Shown: positions 35,044-45,222, counted from the stretch's first letter. The stretch is 64,000 nucleotides of DNA from Acetivibrio alkalicellulosi (GCA_008125075.1 VLTH01000003.1:158035-222034), one strand, 5' to 3'. Made by a program: numbers and translations. Notes: a model not told the origin generated them from the letters alone.

Positions 35044-36201
35044 ATGACATCAAATAGAATAAGAAATGTGGCATTTTTGAGTACTTATCCATCAAGAGAA
35101 TGTGGGCTGGCAACTTTTACACAGGATTTAGTAAGGGCGTTAGATAACATTGAACTTTTAAATAATCCTAAGGTTATTGCTGTAAGCGATAAAAATTATA
35201 ACTATAGTGATAGAGTATTTATGGAGCTATCCCAACATGACAGGGAAAGCTACATAAATACTGCAAAGGATATTAATAGTTCTGATGTTGAGCTTCTTGT
35301 TATAGAACATGAGTATGGAATATTTGGAGGAGAATGTGGGGAAAATATTTTAGATTTAGTTAATGAGTTAGACATTCCATTTATTACAACCCTTCACACT
35401 GTGCTACCTAATCCATCAGAAAAACAGAGAGAAGTATTAAGTGAACTTGGTAAAAAGAGTGCCAAAATTGTTACTATGGCAAAAAACACAAAACCTATTT
35501 TAGAAAGTGTTTATAATATTGAACCAACAAAAATAGAGTTTATTCATCATGGAGTTCCATTTAGAATTCTTGAATCAAGAGAAATACTTAAGCAAAAAAT
35601 TGGATTAACGGGGAAAAATGTTATTAGTACATTTGGGCTGCTTAGCCCGGGTAAAGGATTAGAGTATGGAATTGAAGCAATTGCACAAATAGTTGAGGAG
35701 CATAAAGATGTGATTTATCTAATACTAGGTCAGACACATCCAGGAGTTAAAAAAGAATCTGGTGAGGTTTACAGGGAAAAGCTAATTGATATGGTAGAGA
35801 AACTTGATATAAAAGAGCATGTCTCTTTTGTTGACAAATATCTTTCTAAAGATGAGATTATTCAATACCTTAGAATGTCTGATATTTATATGACACCTTA
35901 TCTGAATAAAGACCAGGCTGTTAGTGGCACTCTTGCTTATGCGGCAGGATATGGAAGAGTTATTGTATCTACCGCATACAGCTATGCAAAAGAAATGTTA
36001 TCAGAGGGAAGAGGCCTTTTGGCAGAATTTCATGATTCACACTCTTTAGCAAAACAATTAAAATATGTACTTGAAAACCCAGAAGCTAAAAGAGAAATGG
36101 AAAGCAAAACATTGAGTGTTGGTAAAACCATGATGTGGGAAAATGTTGCAAACAAATATGGGAGGCTTTTTATGGATATATTAGGAGAATTAAAGATTTA
36201 G
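35044..36201 (+). CDS. GT4 family glycosyltransferase
   Basis: A 385-aa GT-B enzyme. The N-terminal domain starts VAFLSTYPSRECGLATF; the C-terminal nucleotide-sugar domain shows FGLLSPGKGLEYGIEAI and the EX7E-like YMTPYLNKDQAVSGTLAYAAGYGR stretch. It probably adds a hexose (mannose?) to a surface or storage glycan. GGGAGG is 7 nt from ATG 35044. It sits between a nucleotidyltransferase and an (alpha/alpha) barrel gene, 1 bp from the latter. Confidence 0.85.
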   Translation: MTSNRIRNVAFLSTYPSRECGLATFTQDLVRALDNIELLNNPKVIAVSDKNYNYSDRVFMELSQHDRESYINTAKDINSSDVELLVIEHEYGIFGGECGENILDLVNELDIPFITTLHTVLPNPSEKQREVLSELGKKSAKIVTMAKNTKPILESVYNIEPTKIEFIHHGVPFRILESREILKQKIGLTGKNVISTFGLLSPGKGLEYGIEAIAQIVEEHKDVIYLILGQTHPGVKKESGEVYREKLIDMVEKLDIKEHVSFVDKYLSKDEIIQYLRMSDIYMTPYLNKDQAVSGTLAYAAGYGRVIVSTAYSYAKEMLSEGRGLLAEFHDSHSLAKQLKYVLENPEAKREMESKTLSVGKTMMWENVANKYGRLFMDILGELKI

Positions 36202-36202
36202 G

Positions 36203-37228
36203 ATGATCAGGTGGTATAATGAAAAAAATAAATTAGATGATAGATACATTTTCCTTCTTACTGATGATACAGGCATATTACAACACTCAAAATATGGGGT
36301 GCCTGACCCAAGACATGGTTATACCACTGATGATAATGCAAGAGCATTAATTATGGCAATTGTGTTATATGAAAAGTACCGTAAGAAAAAATATCTTGAT
36401 TTAGTATATAGGTATTCTTCATTTGTGTTAAATGCTTTAAATGACAGGGGTAGGTTTAAAAACTTTATGAGCTATGATAGAAAATGGCTTGAAGAAGAAG
36501 GTTCTGAGGATTGCTTTGGAAGATGCTTGTGGGCTTTAGGGTATGCTTTTTCCAATAAATATACACCTGTTGGTGTAAAGTCAACTTTAGCATATATATT
36601 TAAAAAAGCTTTGCCAAATGTCAACTCTCTTACTTATCTTAGAGCTAAGGCCTATTCTATTATAGGGATTGACTATATGGGTGATGAAGAGGGAAAAAAG
36701 TATATAGTTGATATTGCAGATAGTTTGTGCAATGAATATTATAAAAGCAAAAGTGATAGATGGAGTTGGTTTGAAAACACTATCACCTATAGCAATAGTG
36801 TACTACCATGGTCTCTTTTTAAAGCATATAGATCAACAGGAAATGAAAAGTATTTAGACATAGCAAAGGAAAGCCTTGACTTTCTTGAAAGTGTGACTTT
36901 TGAAAATGGAGTTTTTAAACCTGTGGGGTGCAATGGATGGTTAATAAAAGGTGAAAGGTGTGCAGAATTTGACCAGCAGCCTGTTGAAGCATGTGAAACT
37001 GTTTTAACATACATGGAAGCATATTTGATAACTGGAAATAGTAAATATAAAAAGATGGCAAAAAGGTGTCATGAGTGGTATGAAGGTGTTAATTTTAATA
37101 GAGTTTCTCTTGTGGACAGGGAAAATGGAGGTTGTTTTGATGGGTTAACAGATAAAGGCTATAATTGGAATAAGGGTTCTGAAAGCCTTATATCTTATGT
37201 TATATCTTTTATAAACTCGAAAGAATAA
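36203..37228 (+). CDS. (alpha/alpha)6-barrel glycosidase-like protein
   Basis: A 341-aa mostly helical protein. The GYTTDDNARALIMA motif, repeated aromatic helices (YLDLVYRYSSFVLNALND, DCFGRCLWALGYAF, YSNSVLPWSLFKAYRSTG, FDQQPVEACETVLTYMEAY) and the C-terminal GGCFDGLTDKGYNWNKG are typical of six-hairpin glycosidase-like proteins that accompany GT4 enzymes, sometimes fused to them. The ATG is 1 bp past the GT4 stop. Its activity is unknown. Confidence 0.7.
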   Translation: MIRWYNEKNKLDDRYIFLLTDDTGILQHSKYGVPDPRHGYTTDDNARALIMAIVLYEKYRKKKYLDLVYRYSSFVLNALNDRGRFKNFMSYDRKWLEEEGSEDCFGRCLWALGYAFSNKYTPVGVKSTLAYIFKKALPNVNSLTYLRAKAYSIIGIDYMGDEEGKKYIVDIADSLCNEYYKSKSDRWSWFENTITYSNSVLPWSLFKAYRSTGNEKYLDIAKESLDFLESVTFENGVFKPVGCNGWLIKGERCAEFDQQPVEACETVLTYMEAYLITGNSKYKKMAKRCHEWYEGVNFNRVSLVDRENGGCFDGLTDKGYNWNKGSESLISYVISFINSKE

Positions 37229-37378
37229 GAAGTTTTAGGTATTTATAGTGTTTTTGATGAAATTGCATTAAAATGTAAACAAAACAAAAAATGTACTTTG
37301 TTGTTGTGTTACAATCAAGTATGGTATAAAATATGCATATATGGTTGGATATTTTTTATATAATCAGGAGGAATTTAT

Positions 37379-37705
37379 ATGTCAAACTTAATTGAAAAAT
37401 CTATTAATTTAGGATTAGGACTTTTTGCATATTCGAGAGAAAAAGTTGAAGAGTTAGTTGAAGAACTTGTGCAAAGAGGAGAAATTGCTAATAAGGATGC
37501 ACGGCAGTTTGCTAGCGAATTAGTCAAAAGAGGAGAGGAACAAAGAAGCGAACTGAAAAAAATAGTTAAGGAAGAAGTAACTAAGGCATTAGATAATTTT
37601 AATATTGCTAAAAAAGAAGATATAGTAACAAGTGATGAGATTAGCAAAATTGTGAGAGAACAAATAAAACAGGTGCTTCGTGAAGAGGGAATTTCCAAAG
37701 AATAG
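37379..37705 (+). CDS. Phasin-like coiled-coil protein
   Basis: A 108-aa, highly charged helical protein. FAYSREKVEELVEELVQRGEIANKDARQFASELVKRGEEQ matches the phasin/PhaF-like family often found next to UbiB in Firmicutes. GGAGG is 6 nt upstream of the ATG. The ubiB gene starts 48 bp after its stop. Confidence 0.8.
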   Translation: MSNLIEKSINLGLGLFAYSREKVEELVEELVQRGEIANKDARQFASELVKRGEEQRSELKKIVKEEVTKALDNFNIAKKEDIVTSDEISKIVREQIKQVLREEGISKE

Positions 37706-37753
37706 ATAAAAAATTCTTACTGATTGGTTGCATGGCACCAAGATGGGAATGAT

Positions 37754-39442
37754 ATGATGATAAACAAAAAGATTGGCATAAATAGATATAGGCAAATAAT
37801 AGGGGTGTTCACAAAACATGGCTTTGGATTACTTTTAGATCAATTGGGTATTTTTAAATACTTAAAGATGAGAAAAGGAGTACAAAGTGATGATGACAAT
37901 GGTGAACACTCTAAACTTTCAACTGGTGAAAGATTAAGGCTTTCATTAGAAAAGCTTGGACCTACATTTATAAAGCTTGGGCAGATTTTAAGTACAAGAC
38001 CAGATATTTTTTCTGCGGAGATTATGGATGAACTTAAAAAGCTTCAGGATTCTGTACCTTCATTCTCATTTGATAAAGTGAGGAAAGTTGTAGAAGAAGA
38101 ATTTGAAGATGACTTAGAAAATATTTTTAAAGAATTTGATGAAAAACCAGTAGCAGCAGCCTCTATTTCTCAGGTGCACCGTGCAGTGCTTATAAGCGGA
38201 AAACAGGTAGCAGTAAAGGTTCAAAGACCCGAAATAGAAAAAACAATACATCTTGACATTAATATTTTAAAGGATCTGGCTAATTTTGTTGATAACCATA
38301 CAAAATACGGTAAAATATATAATTTTAGCGATATGGTGCTTGAATTTGAAAAATTAATAAATAATGAATTAGACTTTTCAAAGGAAGCTGAAAATGCAGA
38401 GGTGTTCAAGAAAAATTTTGCTGGAGATGAGGGTATATCCGTTCCTAATATTAAGTGGATATATACAACAAAACGAGTTCTTACAATGGAATATGTCAAA
38501 GGCATTCGTTTAGATGATTACCTTCAATTAGATGCTTTGGGGATTAATAGGGAAGTGGTAGCAAAAAGATTAGCTACATCAGTATGTAATCAAATATTAA
38601 GAGATGGCTTTTTTCATGCCGATCCTCATCCTGGAAACATTCGAGTTTTATCTGATGGTAAAATTATTTTTTTAGATCTTGGAATGGTTGGACATTTAAG
38701 TGAATCTATGAAAAGAGTAATCTCAGATTTTTTTGTTGGAGTCACTTCGCGAAACAGTAAATTAGTTGTAAAGTCCGTTATAAATATGGATTCAATGCCT
38801 AGTAGAAATACTATTAAGAAGTTTGAAAAAGATGTGGATAAAATTATAGATAAGTACTTAACAATGTCATTAGACAGCATTAAAATAGATGAATTATTAT
38901 ATGAAACCTTTAATATAGCATATTTAAACAAGATTAAAATCCCAAGGGAGTTTGCTCTGTTAGCTAAAACTTTTGGAACTTTGCAGGGCATACTTGAAAA
39001 ATTGGCACCACAAATGAATGCTCTTGTTGTTGCAAAGCCTATTGCTAAAAAACTATTCTATCAATCCTTTTCTATAGAAAAAATAGGTAAGGGAATACAG
39101 AAAAATCTATGGAATTATAAAGAATTGATAAAAGAGTTTCCATCTGCAATGTTAAATTTTTTATTAAAGATGGAAGATGAGGATTTTGCCTTTCAATTAG
39201 AAATAAAAGATATTGATAATATTCAAAGGCGATTTGAGAGAGCAATAAACAGAATGTCTTTTAGTGTTATATTATTATCTGTAAGTATTATTATTGCGGG
39301 TATTATTATAGGATCTAGTTTAAGTGCGGGTTCAGGTAGTGAAATGTATTTACTTAATGAAATAATATTAAGAGTTGGTTTGGGTGTATCTGTAATTATT
39401 ATTTTTATGATGTTTTATTCTATGTTAAAATCAAAAAAGTAA
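37754..39442 (+). CDS. ubiB: UbiB/AarF/ABC1 atypical kinase
   Basis: A 562-aa atypical kinase-like protein of the ABC1 family. Visible are KLGPTFIKLGQILSTRPD (the KxGQ motif), the Ala-rich loop AAASISQVHRA, VAVKVQRP, FHADPHPGN and FLDLGMVG, and two C-terminal membrane spans (about 500-525 and 540-560). In species without ubiquinone the substrate is unknown; a lipid-linked role is proposed for the family. ATG 37754 (or 37757) follows GGGAA; the earlier in-frame ATG has no RBS. Confidence 0.88.
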   Translation: MMINKKIGINRYRQIIGVFTKHGFGLLLDQLGIFKYLKMRKGVQSDDDNGEHSKLSTGERLRLSLEKLGPTFIKLGQILSTRPDIFSAEIMDELKKLQDSVPSFSFDKVRKVVEEEFEDDLENIFKEFDEKPVAAASISQVHRAVLISGKQVAVKVQRPEIEKTIHLDINILKDLANFVDNHTKYGKIYNFSDMVLEFEKLINNELDFSKEAENAEVFKKNFAGDEGISVPNIKWIYTTKRVLTMEYVKGIRLDDYLQLDALGINREVVAKRLATSVCNQILRDGFFHADPHPGNIRVLSDGKIIFLDLGMVGHLSESMKRVISDFFVGVTSRNSKLVVKSVINMDSMPSRNTIKKFEKDVDKIIDKYLTMSLDSIKIDELLYETFNIAYLNKIKIPREFALLAKTFGTLQGILEKLAPQMNALVVAKPIAKKLFYQSFSIEKIGKGIQKNLWNYKELIKEFPSAMLNFLLKMEDEDFAFQLEIKDIDNIQRRFERAINRMSFSVILLSVSIIIAGIIIGSSLSAGSGSEMYLLNEIILRVGLGVSVIIIFMMFYSMLKSKK

Positions 39443-39598
39443 ACTGGCCCAGCTTTTTATGATAAGATTTAATTCTTTGATTTTATCTTAGTTAGAAGTC
39501 TTAATCAAATCGAAGACTTAAAAGCCAAGGGGCCATTGCCCAAGTTTTTGATTGTATAAATATTTCAAAGCATTTGAATTTATCAATTTGGAGGAAAT

Positions 39599-41854
39599 AT
39601 GCAAATAAGTGAAATAGATAAAAAATATGAAGTTGAAAGATTAAATAGAGTATGCAAGATTATAGACACAAATATAGAGATAATTACAAAGTATTTAGAA
39701 AATGTGAAAGGAGAGTTGATTTCCACAAACAAGTTAATGTGGGAAAATACTGCTCATTCTTCTGATGATTTTGATAAAGTGGTTGAAATAAAGCAATTTT
39801 TAGATGAACTAAAGCAGCAGAATGATAAACAAATGTTTTTTAAAAAAAAGATGACTCAGATGGAGAAGCTAAAAAAATCTCCTTACTTTGCTCGTGTAGA
39901 TTTTTTAGAAGAAGATGATGAATACATTGAGGAGGTTTATATAGGTATATCCACTCTTTTTCATAATAATGACATACTTATTTATGACTGGAGAGCACCT
40001 ATTTCAAGTATTTTTTATGAATATGAGATGGGAAGTGCAAGATATAACTGTCCTGATGGAGTTATAAAAGGTGAGATTTTATTAAAACGACAATTTAAGA
40101 TTTCCGAAGACAGAATTAATTATATGTTTAATACTGATGTGAAAATTGATGATGATATTTTGCAGGAAGTTTTAAGCAGAAATGTAGATAACAAAATGAG
40201 AACCATAATAACTAGCATTCAAAAAGAGCAAAACAGAATTATACGTAATGAAGAAAGTTCTGTTTTAATGGTACAAGGACCAGCAGGAAGTGGAAAAACA
40301 TCTATTGCGCTTCATCGTGCAGCCTATCTTTTGTATAGATTTAGAGATACATTGACAGCAAATGATATAATAATTTTTTCACCCAACAAAATATTTAGCA
40401 GTTATATTTCAAATATTCTTCCTGAACTAGGTGAAGAAAACATAAGACAAACTTCCTTTTTAGACTTTACTAAAGACTTTTTTAAAAGTCATATTAGGCT
40501 TGAAGATTACAACTATCACATAGAAAAGCTCCTTTGTAATCATGATAAAAAAAGAGAAGATGAGATAAGATTTAAGTCCTCAGAAGCATTTGTTGAGCTG
40601 TTAAAGAATTACATTAGTTTTTTGCAGGATACACAAATATCTTTTCCAGACATAGCTTATAACGGAGAAGTCATTATATCTAAAAAAGAGATATGGGATT
40701 TATATAATAACAGTTACAAAGCTTTTCCTTATGCAGAAAAATTAAAACTAATAAGACAAAGATTATTTACAATTGTTGAGAAGTATGAAGGAGGAAAAGT
40801 TAAGAATCTTACAAACAATCTAGAAAAAGAATCGGATTATGCAAACTTGGGGTATCAGGAAGTAAAAATAGTGGCAAAGTCCATGGTGAAAAGAGAGGTT
40901 GAATTGCTGAAATCTAAAATTATGGAATTTACAAAATACGATTCTTTTCTGTTATACAAAGACCTTTTTAAAAATAATATCGTTTTTGAAAAAGTTTCTT
41001 GTGGCATTAATTTTCCTGCTGATATAAATGACATAAGAAAAAGAGTGATTGAAAGAATAAACAGAAATGAAGTTTCTTATGATGACATAGCGCCCATTGT
41101 GTATTTAAAGTATTCTCTGGAAAATGTAAAGAAAAAGTACAACATAAAGCATGTTATAATTGATGAAGCTCAAGATTATTCACCAATACAATATCAGCTG
41201 TTATTTGAATACTTTAAAAATAGCAATATTACTATATTAGGAGATACAAATCAAATAATCCACTTTAATTATAATATAGGGACTTTTGAAGAAATAGCAA
41301 CAAAGAAAGATAACTCACTTGTAGTGACATTAAACAAGAGTTATAGGTCAACAAAGGAGATAACCCAGTTTGCCCAAGGGATTCTTTGTGAAAGCAAAGA
41401 ATATGATATAGTGTCTAGACCAGGTGAAAAGCCAAAAATAATTGAGTGTAAAAATGAAGACAAACTTATTGAAAAAATAGTCTCAGATATAAATGTATTT
41501 AAAGAAAACAAAATACAATCTATAGCAATTGTTTGTAAAACTAATTTAGAATGCCAAAGAGTATATAATATGCTTAAAGAAAAAATAGATGTTAATATTG
41601 TAAAGAGTGAAGATGCTGAGTTTCCGAAAGGCATAATAATTATTCCAAGTTATCTCATAAAGGGTTTAGAATATGATGCTGTTCTTATTTATAATGCTGA
41701 TGACAAAAGTTTTTATATGGAGAAGGATAGGAAGATTTTTTATACGATATGCACACGTCCTCTTCATTACTTAAGAATATATTATACAAAGGCTCCATTT
41801 TCATATTTAAAAGATATAGACAAAGACCTGTATATATTTGAAGCTGACTACTAG
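39599..41854 (+). CDS. helD: RNA polymerase recycling helicase HelD-type
   Basis: A 751-aa SF1 helicase. The N-terminal coiled-coil arm (about 1-90) and YIGISTLFHNNDILIYDWRAPISSIFYEYE are HelD hallmarks. Walker A is QGPAGSGKTSIALHRAAYL, motif II is VIIDEAQDYS, and GDTNQIIH and LNKSYRSTKEI follow. HelD removes stalled RNA polymerase from DNA in Firmicutes. GGAGG is 6 nt from the ATG. It converges with the DUF4097 gene, with a hairpin between. Confidence 0.93.
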   Translation: MQISEIDKKYEVERLNRVCKIIDTNIEIITKYLENVKGELISTNKLMWENTAHSSDDFDKVVEIKQFLDELKQQNDKQMFFKKKMTQMEKLKKSPYFARVDFLEEDDEYIEEVYIGISTLFHNNDILIYDWRAPISSIFYEYEMGSARYNCPDGVIKGEILLKRQFKISEDRINYMFNTDVKIDDDILQEVLSRNVDNKMRTIITSIQKEQNRIIRNEESSVLMVQGPAGSGKTSIALHRAAYLLYRFRDTLTANDIIIFSPNKIFSSYISNILPELGEENIRQTSFLDFTKDFFKSHIRLEDYNYHIEKLLCNHDKKREDEIRFKSSEAFVELLKNYISFLQDTQISFPDIAYNGEVIISKKEIWDLYNNSYKAFPYAEKLKLIRQRLFTIVEKYEGGKVKNLTNNLEKESDYANLGYQEVKIVAKSMVKREVELLKSKIMEFTKYDSFLLYKDLFKNNIVFEKVSCGINFPADINDIRKRVIERINRNEVSYDDIAPIVYLKYSLENVKKKYNIKHVIIDEAQDYSPIQYQLLFEYFKNSNITILGDTNQIIHFNYNIGTFEEIATKKDNSLVVTLNKSYRSTKEITQFAQGILCESKEYDIVSRPGEKPKIIECKNEDKLIEKIVSDINVFKENKIQSIAIVCKTNLECQRVYNMLKEKIDVNIVKSEDAEFPKGIIIIPSYLIKGLEYDAVLIYNADDKSFYMEKDRKIFYTICTRPLHYLRIYYTKAPFSYLKDIDKDLYIFEADY

Positions 41855-41878
41855 AAAATTAAACTGGGGTGAATGAGT

Positions 41879-41944
41879 GGGTGTAATAAATGTGAAGAAA
41901 AATATTCCAGAAACCTAAGTTGCCCAGTTTAGAGCCTGTAAATG
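41879..41944 (+). repeat. Repeat family A, single arm
   Basis: Runs from GGGTGTAATAAATGTGAAG through ATTCCAGAAACCTAAG to TAGAGCCTGTAAATG, collinear with the 31275-31345 arm (inverse orientation). Confidence 0.65.
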
Positions 41945-41956
41945 ATTCTAAATATT

Positions 41957-41985
41957 AAGGGGACAAGTTTTTTACTTGTCCCCTT
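41957..41985. terminator. Bidirectional hairpin between helD and DUF4097 gene
   Basis: AAGGGGACAAGT, loop TTTTT, then ACTTGTCCCCTT: a perfect 12-bp stem between two convergent genes. Confidence 0.7.
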
Positions 41986-42025
41986 GATAATACTAAGAAG
42001 CATTATTTTAATTTTTTAATTAACA

Positions 42026-42883
42026 TTAATTTTTTATTTGTAGATCTCCAGACACCGATTTGAAATAAATTTTGTTTTCACCCATACCCACATTTCCTTT
42101 TTTGTTTCTTTTAGAGTTATTTTCAAAAGTCATTGGGAAATTACTTTTTAGATCACCAGATACAGTTATAAAATCAAATTTAAATTGTGAATCTTCGGGT
42201 AACACAAGTTTTGCATCTCCAGATGTAGTATTAATATTAATATTGTAGTTGTAGGTGGCAAAGTTACATTTTATGTCACCTGAAACTGAGTTAAAGTCTA
42301 TATTTCCACTAAAATCTATTATGTTTGCATCTCCTGAAGTAGTTGAAAATGAAAGAGTATTTGCATCAAAGTTTTTGAGTGATAAGCAGCCAGATACACT
42401 CTTTTTCTCAAATTTATTAATACTCATATTATTTAGTTTTGTGTCAGCTGATACAGTAGTTATACTGATGTTTTCAGAATAATCATTAGGAATGTATATA
42501 TCAAGCTTTAAGTTGAAAAATCCTAAGTTAAATAAATTTACATTTTGTTTTGGATATTTAATTTCAACATGAAAAATACTGCCTTTTCTTGTAACTTCTA
42601 ATGTGGGAGCATCACTGTTTGGTGATGATTTCCCGTGATAATGAACTCTTATTTCCTGTGAGTCATCAGGTATAATATTTATGTTTGTGCTAACTGTTTT
42701 TATATTTATAGTGCTTATATCCTTAACATCAAATGATTTTTCCTGATTGATGCTAATGGTGTTTTGAGAAGTAAATGGTGGAAAACCCTCTGCAAATAGT
42801 CCGATTGCTCCTAAAATTACAGATATAGCCATAATTACAAAAAGCCATAAAACAAGTTTTTTAAAATTAACATTTGAAAATAT
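42026..42883 (-). CDS. DUF4097 adhesin-like envelope protein
   Basis: A 285-aa protein with an N-terminal membrane helix and a right-handed beta-helix-like body of DUF4097 repeats (SVSGDIKCNF, TTSGDAKLVL, TVSGDLKSNF, SVSGDLQIKN). Homologues are surface-anchored or signalling parts of PadR/DUF1700 cassettes. The ATG at 42832 would cut the membrane helix in two. The upstream frame has no ATG, GTG or TTG, but ATA 42883 is 7 nt after GGAGG and directly follows the DUF1700 stop. I use ATA. Confidence 0.78.
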   Translation of the reverse strand: MFSNVNFKKLVLWLFVIMAISVILGAIGLFAEGFPPFTSQNTISINQEKSFDVKDISTINIKTVSTNINIIPDDSQEIRVHYHGKSSPNSDAPTLEVTRKGSIFHVEIKYPKQNVNLFNLGFFNLKLDIYIPNDYSENISITTVSADTKLNNMSINKFEKKSVSGCLSLKNFDANTLSFSTTSGDANIIDFSGNIDFNSVSGDIKCNFATYNYNININTTSGDAKLVLPEDSQFKFDFITVSGDLKSNFPMTFENNSKRNKKGNVGMGENKIYFKSVSGDLQIKN

Positions 42884-42896
42884 AGTAACTCCTCCT

Positions 42897-43463
42897 TTAA
42901 TTTTTAATAAACCTAATGTTCCAATTTAGATAACGTAAAGTATATTTAAAGAATTTATTAGTGAGATATTGGGTCAAAATAAAAAACAAAATACCAAAGG
43001 ATGTTAAAAATACACTAAAACACATAGCAGAAAAAGAGTTTATACCAACTGTAATATAATTTACAAAAGGAGATATAATAATTGCAATAGATGCTAATAT
43101 ACCTGATAAAGTTAATGATAATGAAATCATATAAAATGAAAATAAGATAGAAACGGCAGCTATAAATGGACCAAGTGCGAATACTAAGTTGAAAAGACCA
43201 AGAGCTCCAATTGCAAATATAGCTTTTATAATATTGATGGCATTTGTAGAGTTTTCTGCTACTTTAATAGACTGATGTGCTTTATACTGCTTTGCCAACA
43301 ATTTTGGATCGCCTAAACTCTTAGCAATTTCTTCTTCAGTTTTTCCGCTTTCAATTCCAATTCTAAAATGTTCTTCGTAGTCATAAAGTATTTCATTTCT
43401 ATCTTCTTCAGGAAGAGAACTGATTTGATAACTTATTATTTCTAGAAAGCTTTCTTTAGTCAT
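42897..43463 (-). CDS. DUF1700 (HAAS) membrane protein
   Basis: A 188-aa protein. The N-terminal HAAS helices ([60 protein letters not shown]) are followed by several membrane spans. It is the middle member of the PadR-DUF1700-DUF4097 cassette and overlaps the PadR gene by 8 bp. In the family the membrane parts sense envelope state; the detail is not known. Confidence 0.87.
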   Translation of the reverse strand: MTKESFLEIISYQISSLPEEDRNEILYDYEEHFRIGIESGKTEEEIAKSLGDPKLLAKQYKAHQSIKVAENSTNAINIIKAIFAIGALGLFNLVFALGPFIAAVSILFSFYMISLSLTLSGILASIAIIISPFVNYITVGINSFSAMCFSVFLTSFGILFFILTQYLTNKFFKYTLRYLNWNIRFIKN

Positions 43464-43779
43464 TATTATTTGCCTCCCTTACTATTTTGCTTACACCTTC
43501 AACAAAGCGGAACCACTCTTTTTCAAGTTGTATCTTAATTTTAATACCTGTTTCGGTTAATTTGTAATATTTTCGAGAAGGGCCTTCTTGTGATTCTTCT
43601 AGATAAGTAGTGAAGTATCCTTCGTCTTTAAGCCTTTTTAATAAAGGATATATAGTGCCTTCAGAAATTGCTATATTTTTTGATATTTCATTAACCAGTT
43701 CATATCCGTAACAATCCTTTTTAAAGAGCATGGATAAAACACAAAGCTCTAAAACTCCTTTTTTAAATTGTATATTCAA
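43456..43779 (-). CDS. PadR family transcriptional regulator
   Basis: A 107-aa winged-helix regulator. [28 protein letters not shown] and [24 protein letters not shown] are the PadR signature. TTG 43779 is 8 nt after GGAG; a GTG six codons earlier overlaps that RBS. It heads the operon. A direct repeat upstream is a likely operator. Confidence 0.88.
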   Translation of the reverse strand: MNIQFKKGVLELCVLSMLFKKDCYGYELVNEISKNIAISEGTIYPLLKRLKDEGYFTTYLEESQEGPSRKYYKLTETGIKIKIQLEKEWFRFVEGVSKIVREANNND

Positions 43780-43811
43780 TATTTTCGCTCCTTCCACTAT
43801 TATATATCTTA

Positions 43812-43842
43812 ACTATATAATATCACACACTACTATATAATA
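43812..43842 (-). promoter_or_regulatory. PadR operator candidate: direct repeat 20 bp apart
   Basis: ACTATATAATA occurs at 43812-43822 and again at 43832-43842, two helical turns apart, about 35 bp upstream of the PadR start. On the complement strand TATTATATAGT also supplies a -10-like element. Confidence 0.5.
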
Positions 43843-44006
43843 CAAGGTACCAAATAAAATAATTTAGCTTGTATCAACAGGTACCTTAAGACAAGTAGTT
43901 GAGATAGCAATGAAGAAATGTAGAGAAAATACAAGAAATTCTTTGTTAGGTGAAGAAAACAAAACTTATATACATATTTTGGCACTATATAAAGCTATTT
44001 TATTAT

Positions 44007-44035
44007 TTGATTCAAAGGCTAAAATTTAGTATTAT
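44007..44035 (+). promoter_or_regulatory. Promoter of cbpA-clpB unit
   Basis: TTGATT (44007), a 17-nt spacer and TATTAT (44030). The predicted start is near 44042, immediately before the CtsR-like box. Confidence 0.6.
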
Positions 44036-44043
44036 AGAATTAA

Positions 44044-44060
44044 AGTCAGAGAAAGTCAAA
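44044..44060 (+). promoter_or_regulatory. CtsR-like operator
   Basis: AGTCAGA-GAA-AGTCAAA, a heptad direct repeat matching the CtsR consensus RGTCAAA-NAN-RGTCAAA except at one position. It lies at about +2 of the promoter ahead of cbpA and clpB. Confidence 0.6.
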
Positions 44061-44089
44061 GTCAGATTTTTGAATGATTATATTACATT

Positions 44090-44162
44090 CACTTTTCACA
44101 GGGGCAGTTTGGCATCAAATAAGACCTGTAGTGAAATATTAGTGGAAGTAATATTTTCAGAA
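44090..44162 (+). repeat. Repeat family C copy in the cbpA leader
   Basis: CACTTTTCACAGGGGCAGTT, TGGCATCAAATAAG and CTGTAGTGAAATATTAGTGG are shared with 52690-52747. The inner half is palindromic. It lies within the transcribed leader of cbpA. The 43798-44228 gap otherwise holds the PadR and cbpA promoters and no gene. Confidence 0.6.
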
Positions 44163-44228
44163 TTACTTAGGCATCGTTTAAAAATAATGATTGTATTAGG
44201 ATTTCGTGAGAAAAAGGAGGATACAGAT

Positions 44229-45149
44229 ATGGAATATAAGGATTATTATAGTGTTTTAGGTGTTGATAAGAATGCATCGCAAGAGGATATAAAAAAAACA
44301 TATAGAAAGCTTGCAAAAAAGTATCATCCTGACATTAACAAAAATGATAAAGATTCAGAAAAAAAATTTAAAGATGTTAATGAAGCATATGAGGTTTTAG
44401 GTGATGAAGAAAAGAGAAAGAAATATGATAATTTTGGAAGTGAGTTTGATTTTCAAAATGGTCATGATTTTGACCCTTCTCAATATGGATTTGGCAACAA
44501 TGTAAGATATGAGTATAGGACTGAAAATGCTGGAGACTACAGTGATTTCTTCAATATGTTTTTTGGAAGAGGATTTGACTTTGATAATATATTTGAAAGG
44601 TCGGGTACAAGGGGAGGAAGAACTAGAAATTATTCTTATAAAGGAGAAGATATAGAGGCTCAAATTGAAGTGACACCAGAAGAAGGATTTAATGGAATAG
44701 AAAAAACAATATCATTAAGAGGTCAAAAAGGAGAGAGAAAGCTTACTTTTAAGATTCCAAAAGGAGTAAAAGATGGTGAGAGGATAAGATTAAGAGAGCA
44801 GGGAGAGAAGGGGGTTAATGGAGGTAAAAACGGAGATTTAATTTTAATTGTTAAAATAAAAAACAGTGGAAATTATGTATTAGAAGGGAATAATCTTATA
44901 GCAACAATAGATATACTGCCTTGGACTGCCGCATTAGGTGGTGAGTTACCTGTAAATACAATGGAGGGGAAAATACTGATTAAAATTCCTGAAGGAATAC
45001 AAACGGATAGTAAGATTCGTGTAGTAGGAAAGGGGTATATTGACAAGGATGGAAAAAGGGGAGATTTATATATTAAGGTTCGTTTAGTCAATCCAAAGAC
45101 AATAACACCTGAAATGAGAGAACTTTTTAAGGAGTTAGCACGTGCATAA
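44229..45149 (+). CDS. cbpA: CbpA-type DnaJ co-chaperone
   Basis: A 306-aa Hsp40 of class II: J-domain 1-70 with HPD (YHPDINKN), a Phe/Gly-rich linker (about 85-125), and two C-terminal beta domains; no zinc-finger region. ATG 44229 follows AAGGAGG at about 7 nt; an ORF reading from 43950 is spurious. It probably delivers substrates to DnaK and to the ClpB encoded 124 bp downstream. A CtsR-like box and sigmaA promoter lie upstream. Confidence 0.9.
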   Translation: MEYKDYYSVLGVDKNASQEDIKKTYRKLAKKYHPDINKNDKDSEKKFKDVNEAYEVLGDEEKRKKYDNFGSEFDFQNGHDFDPSQYGFGNNVRYEYRTENAGDYSDFFNMFFGRGFDFDNIFERSGTRGGRTRNYSYKGEDIEAQIEVTPEEGFNGIEKTISLRGQKGERKLTFKIPKGVKDGERIRLREQGEKGVNGGKNGDLILIVKIKNSGNYVLEGNNLIATIDILPWTAALGGELPVNTMEGKILIKIPEGIQTDSKIRVVGKGYIDKDGKRGDLYIKVRLVNPKTITPEMRELFKELARA

Positions 45150-45152
45150 AGA

Positions 45153-45222
45153 AAGAGTGCGTATTTTTAGGATCTAGACTGGTTAGTGTAAGTTTATGGA
45201 ATATTATTCTTTGTGTTTTAAA
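45153..45222 (+). repeat. Repeat family A, degenerate arm
   Basis: TAGGATCTAGACTGG, TAAGTTTATGGAATATTATT and CTTTGTG follow the order of the right arm at 31275-31345, with many changes. It lies between cbpA and clpB. Confidence 0.4.

Noticed and set aside
43950-44228. N-terminal extension of the DnaJ-like ORF
   Set aside because: It spans the promoter, CtsR-like box and a repeat; the J-domain begins right after an AAGGAGG-preceded ATG at 44229.
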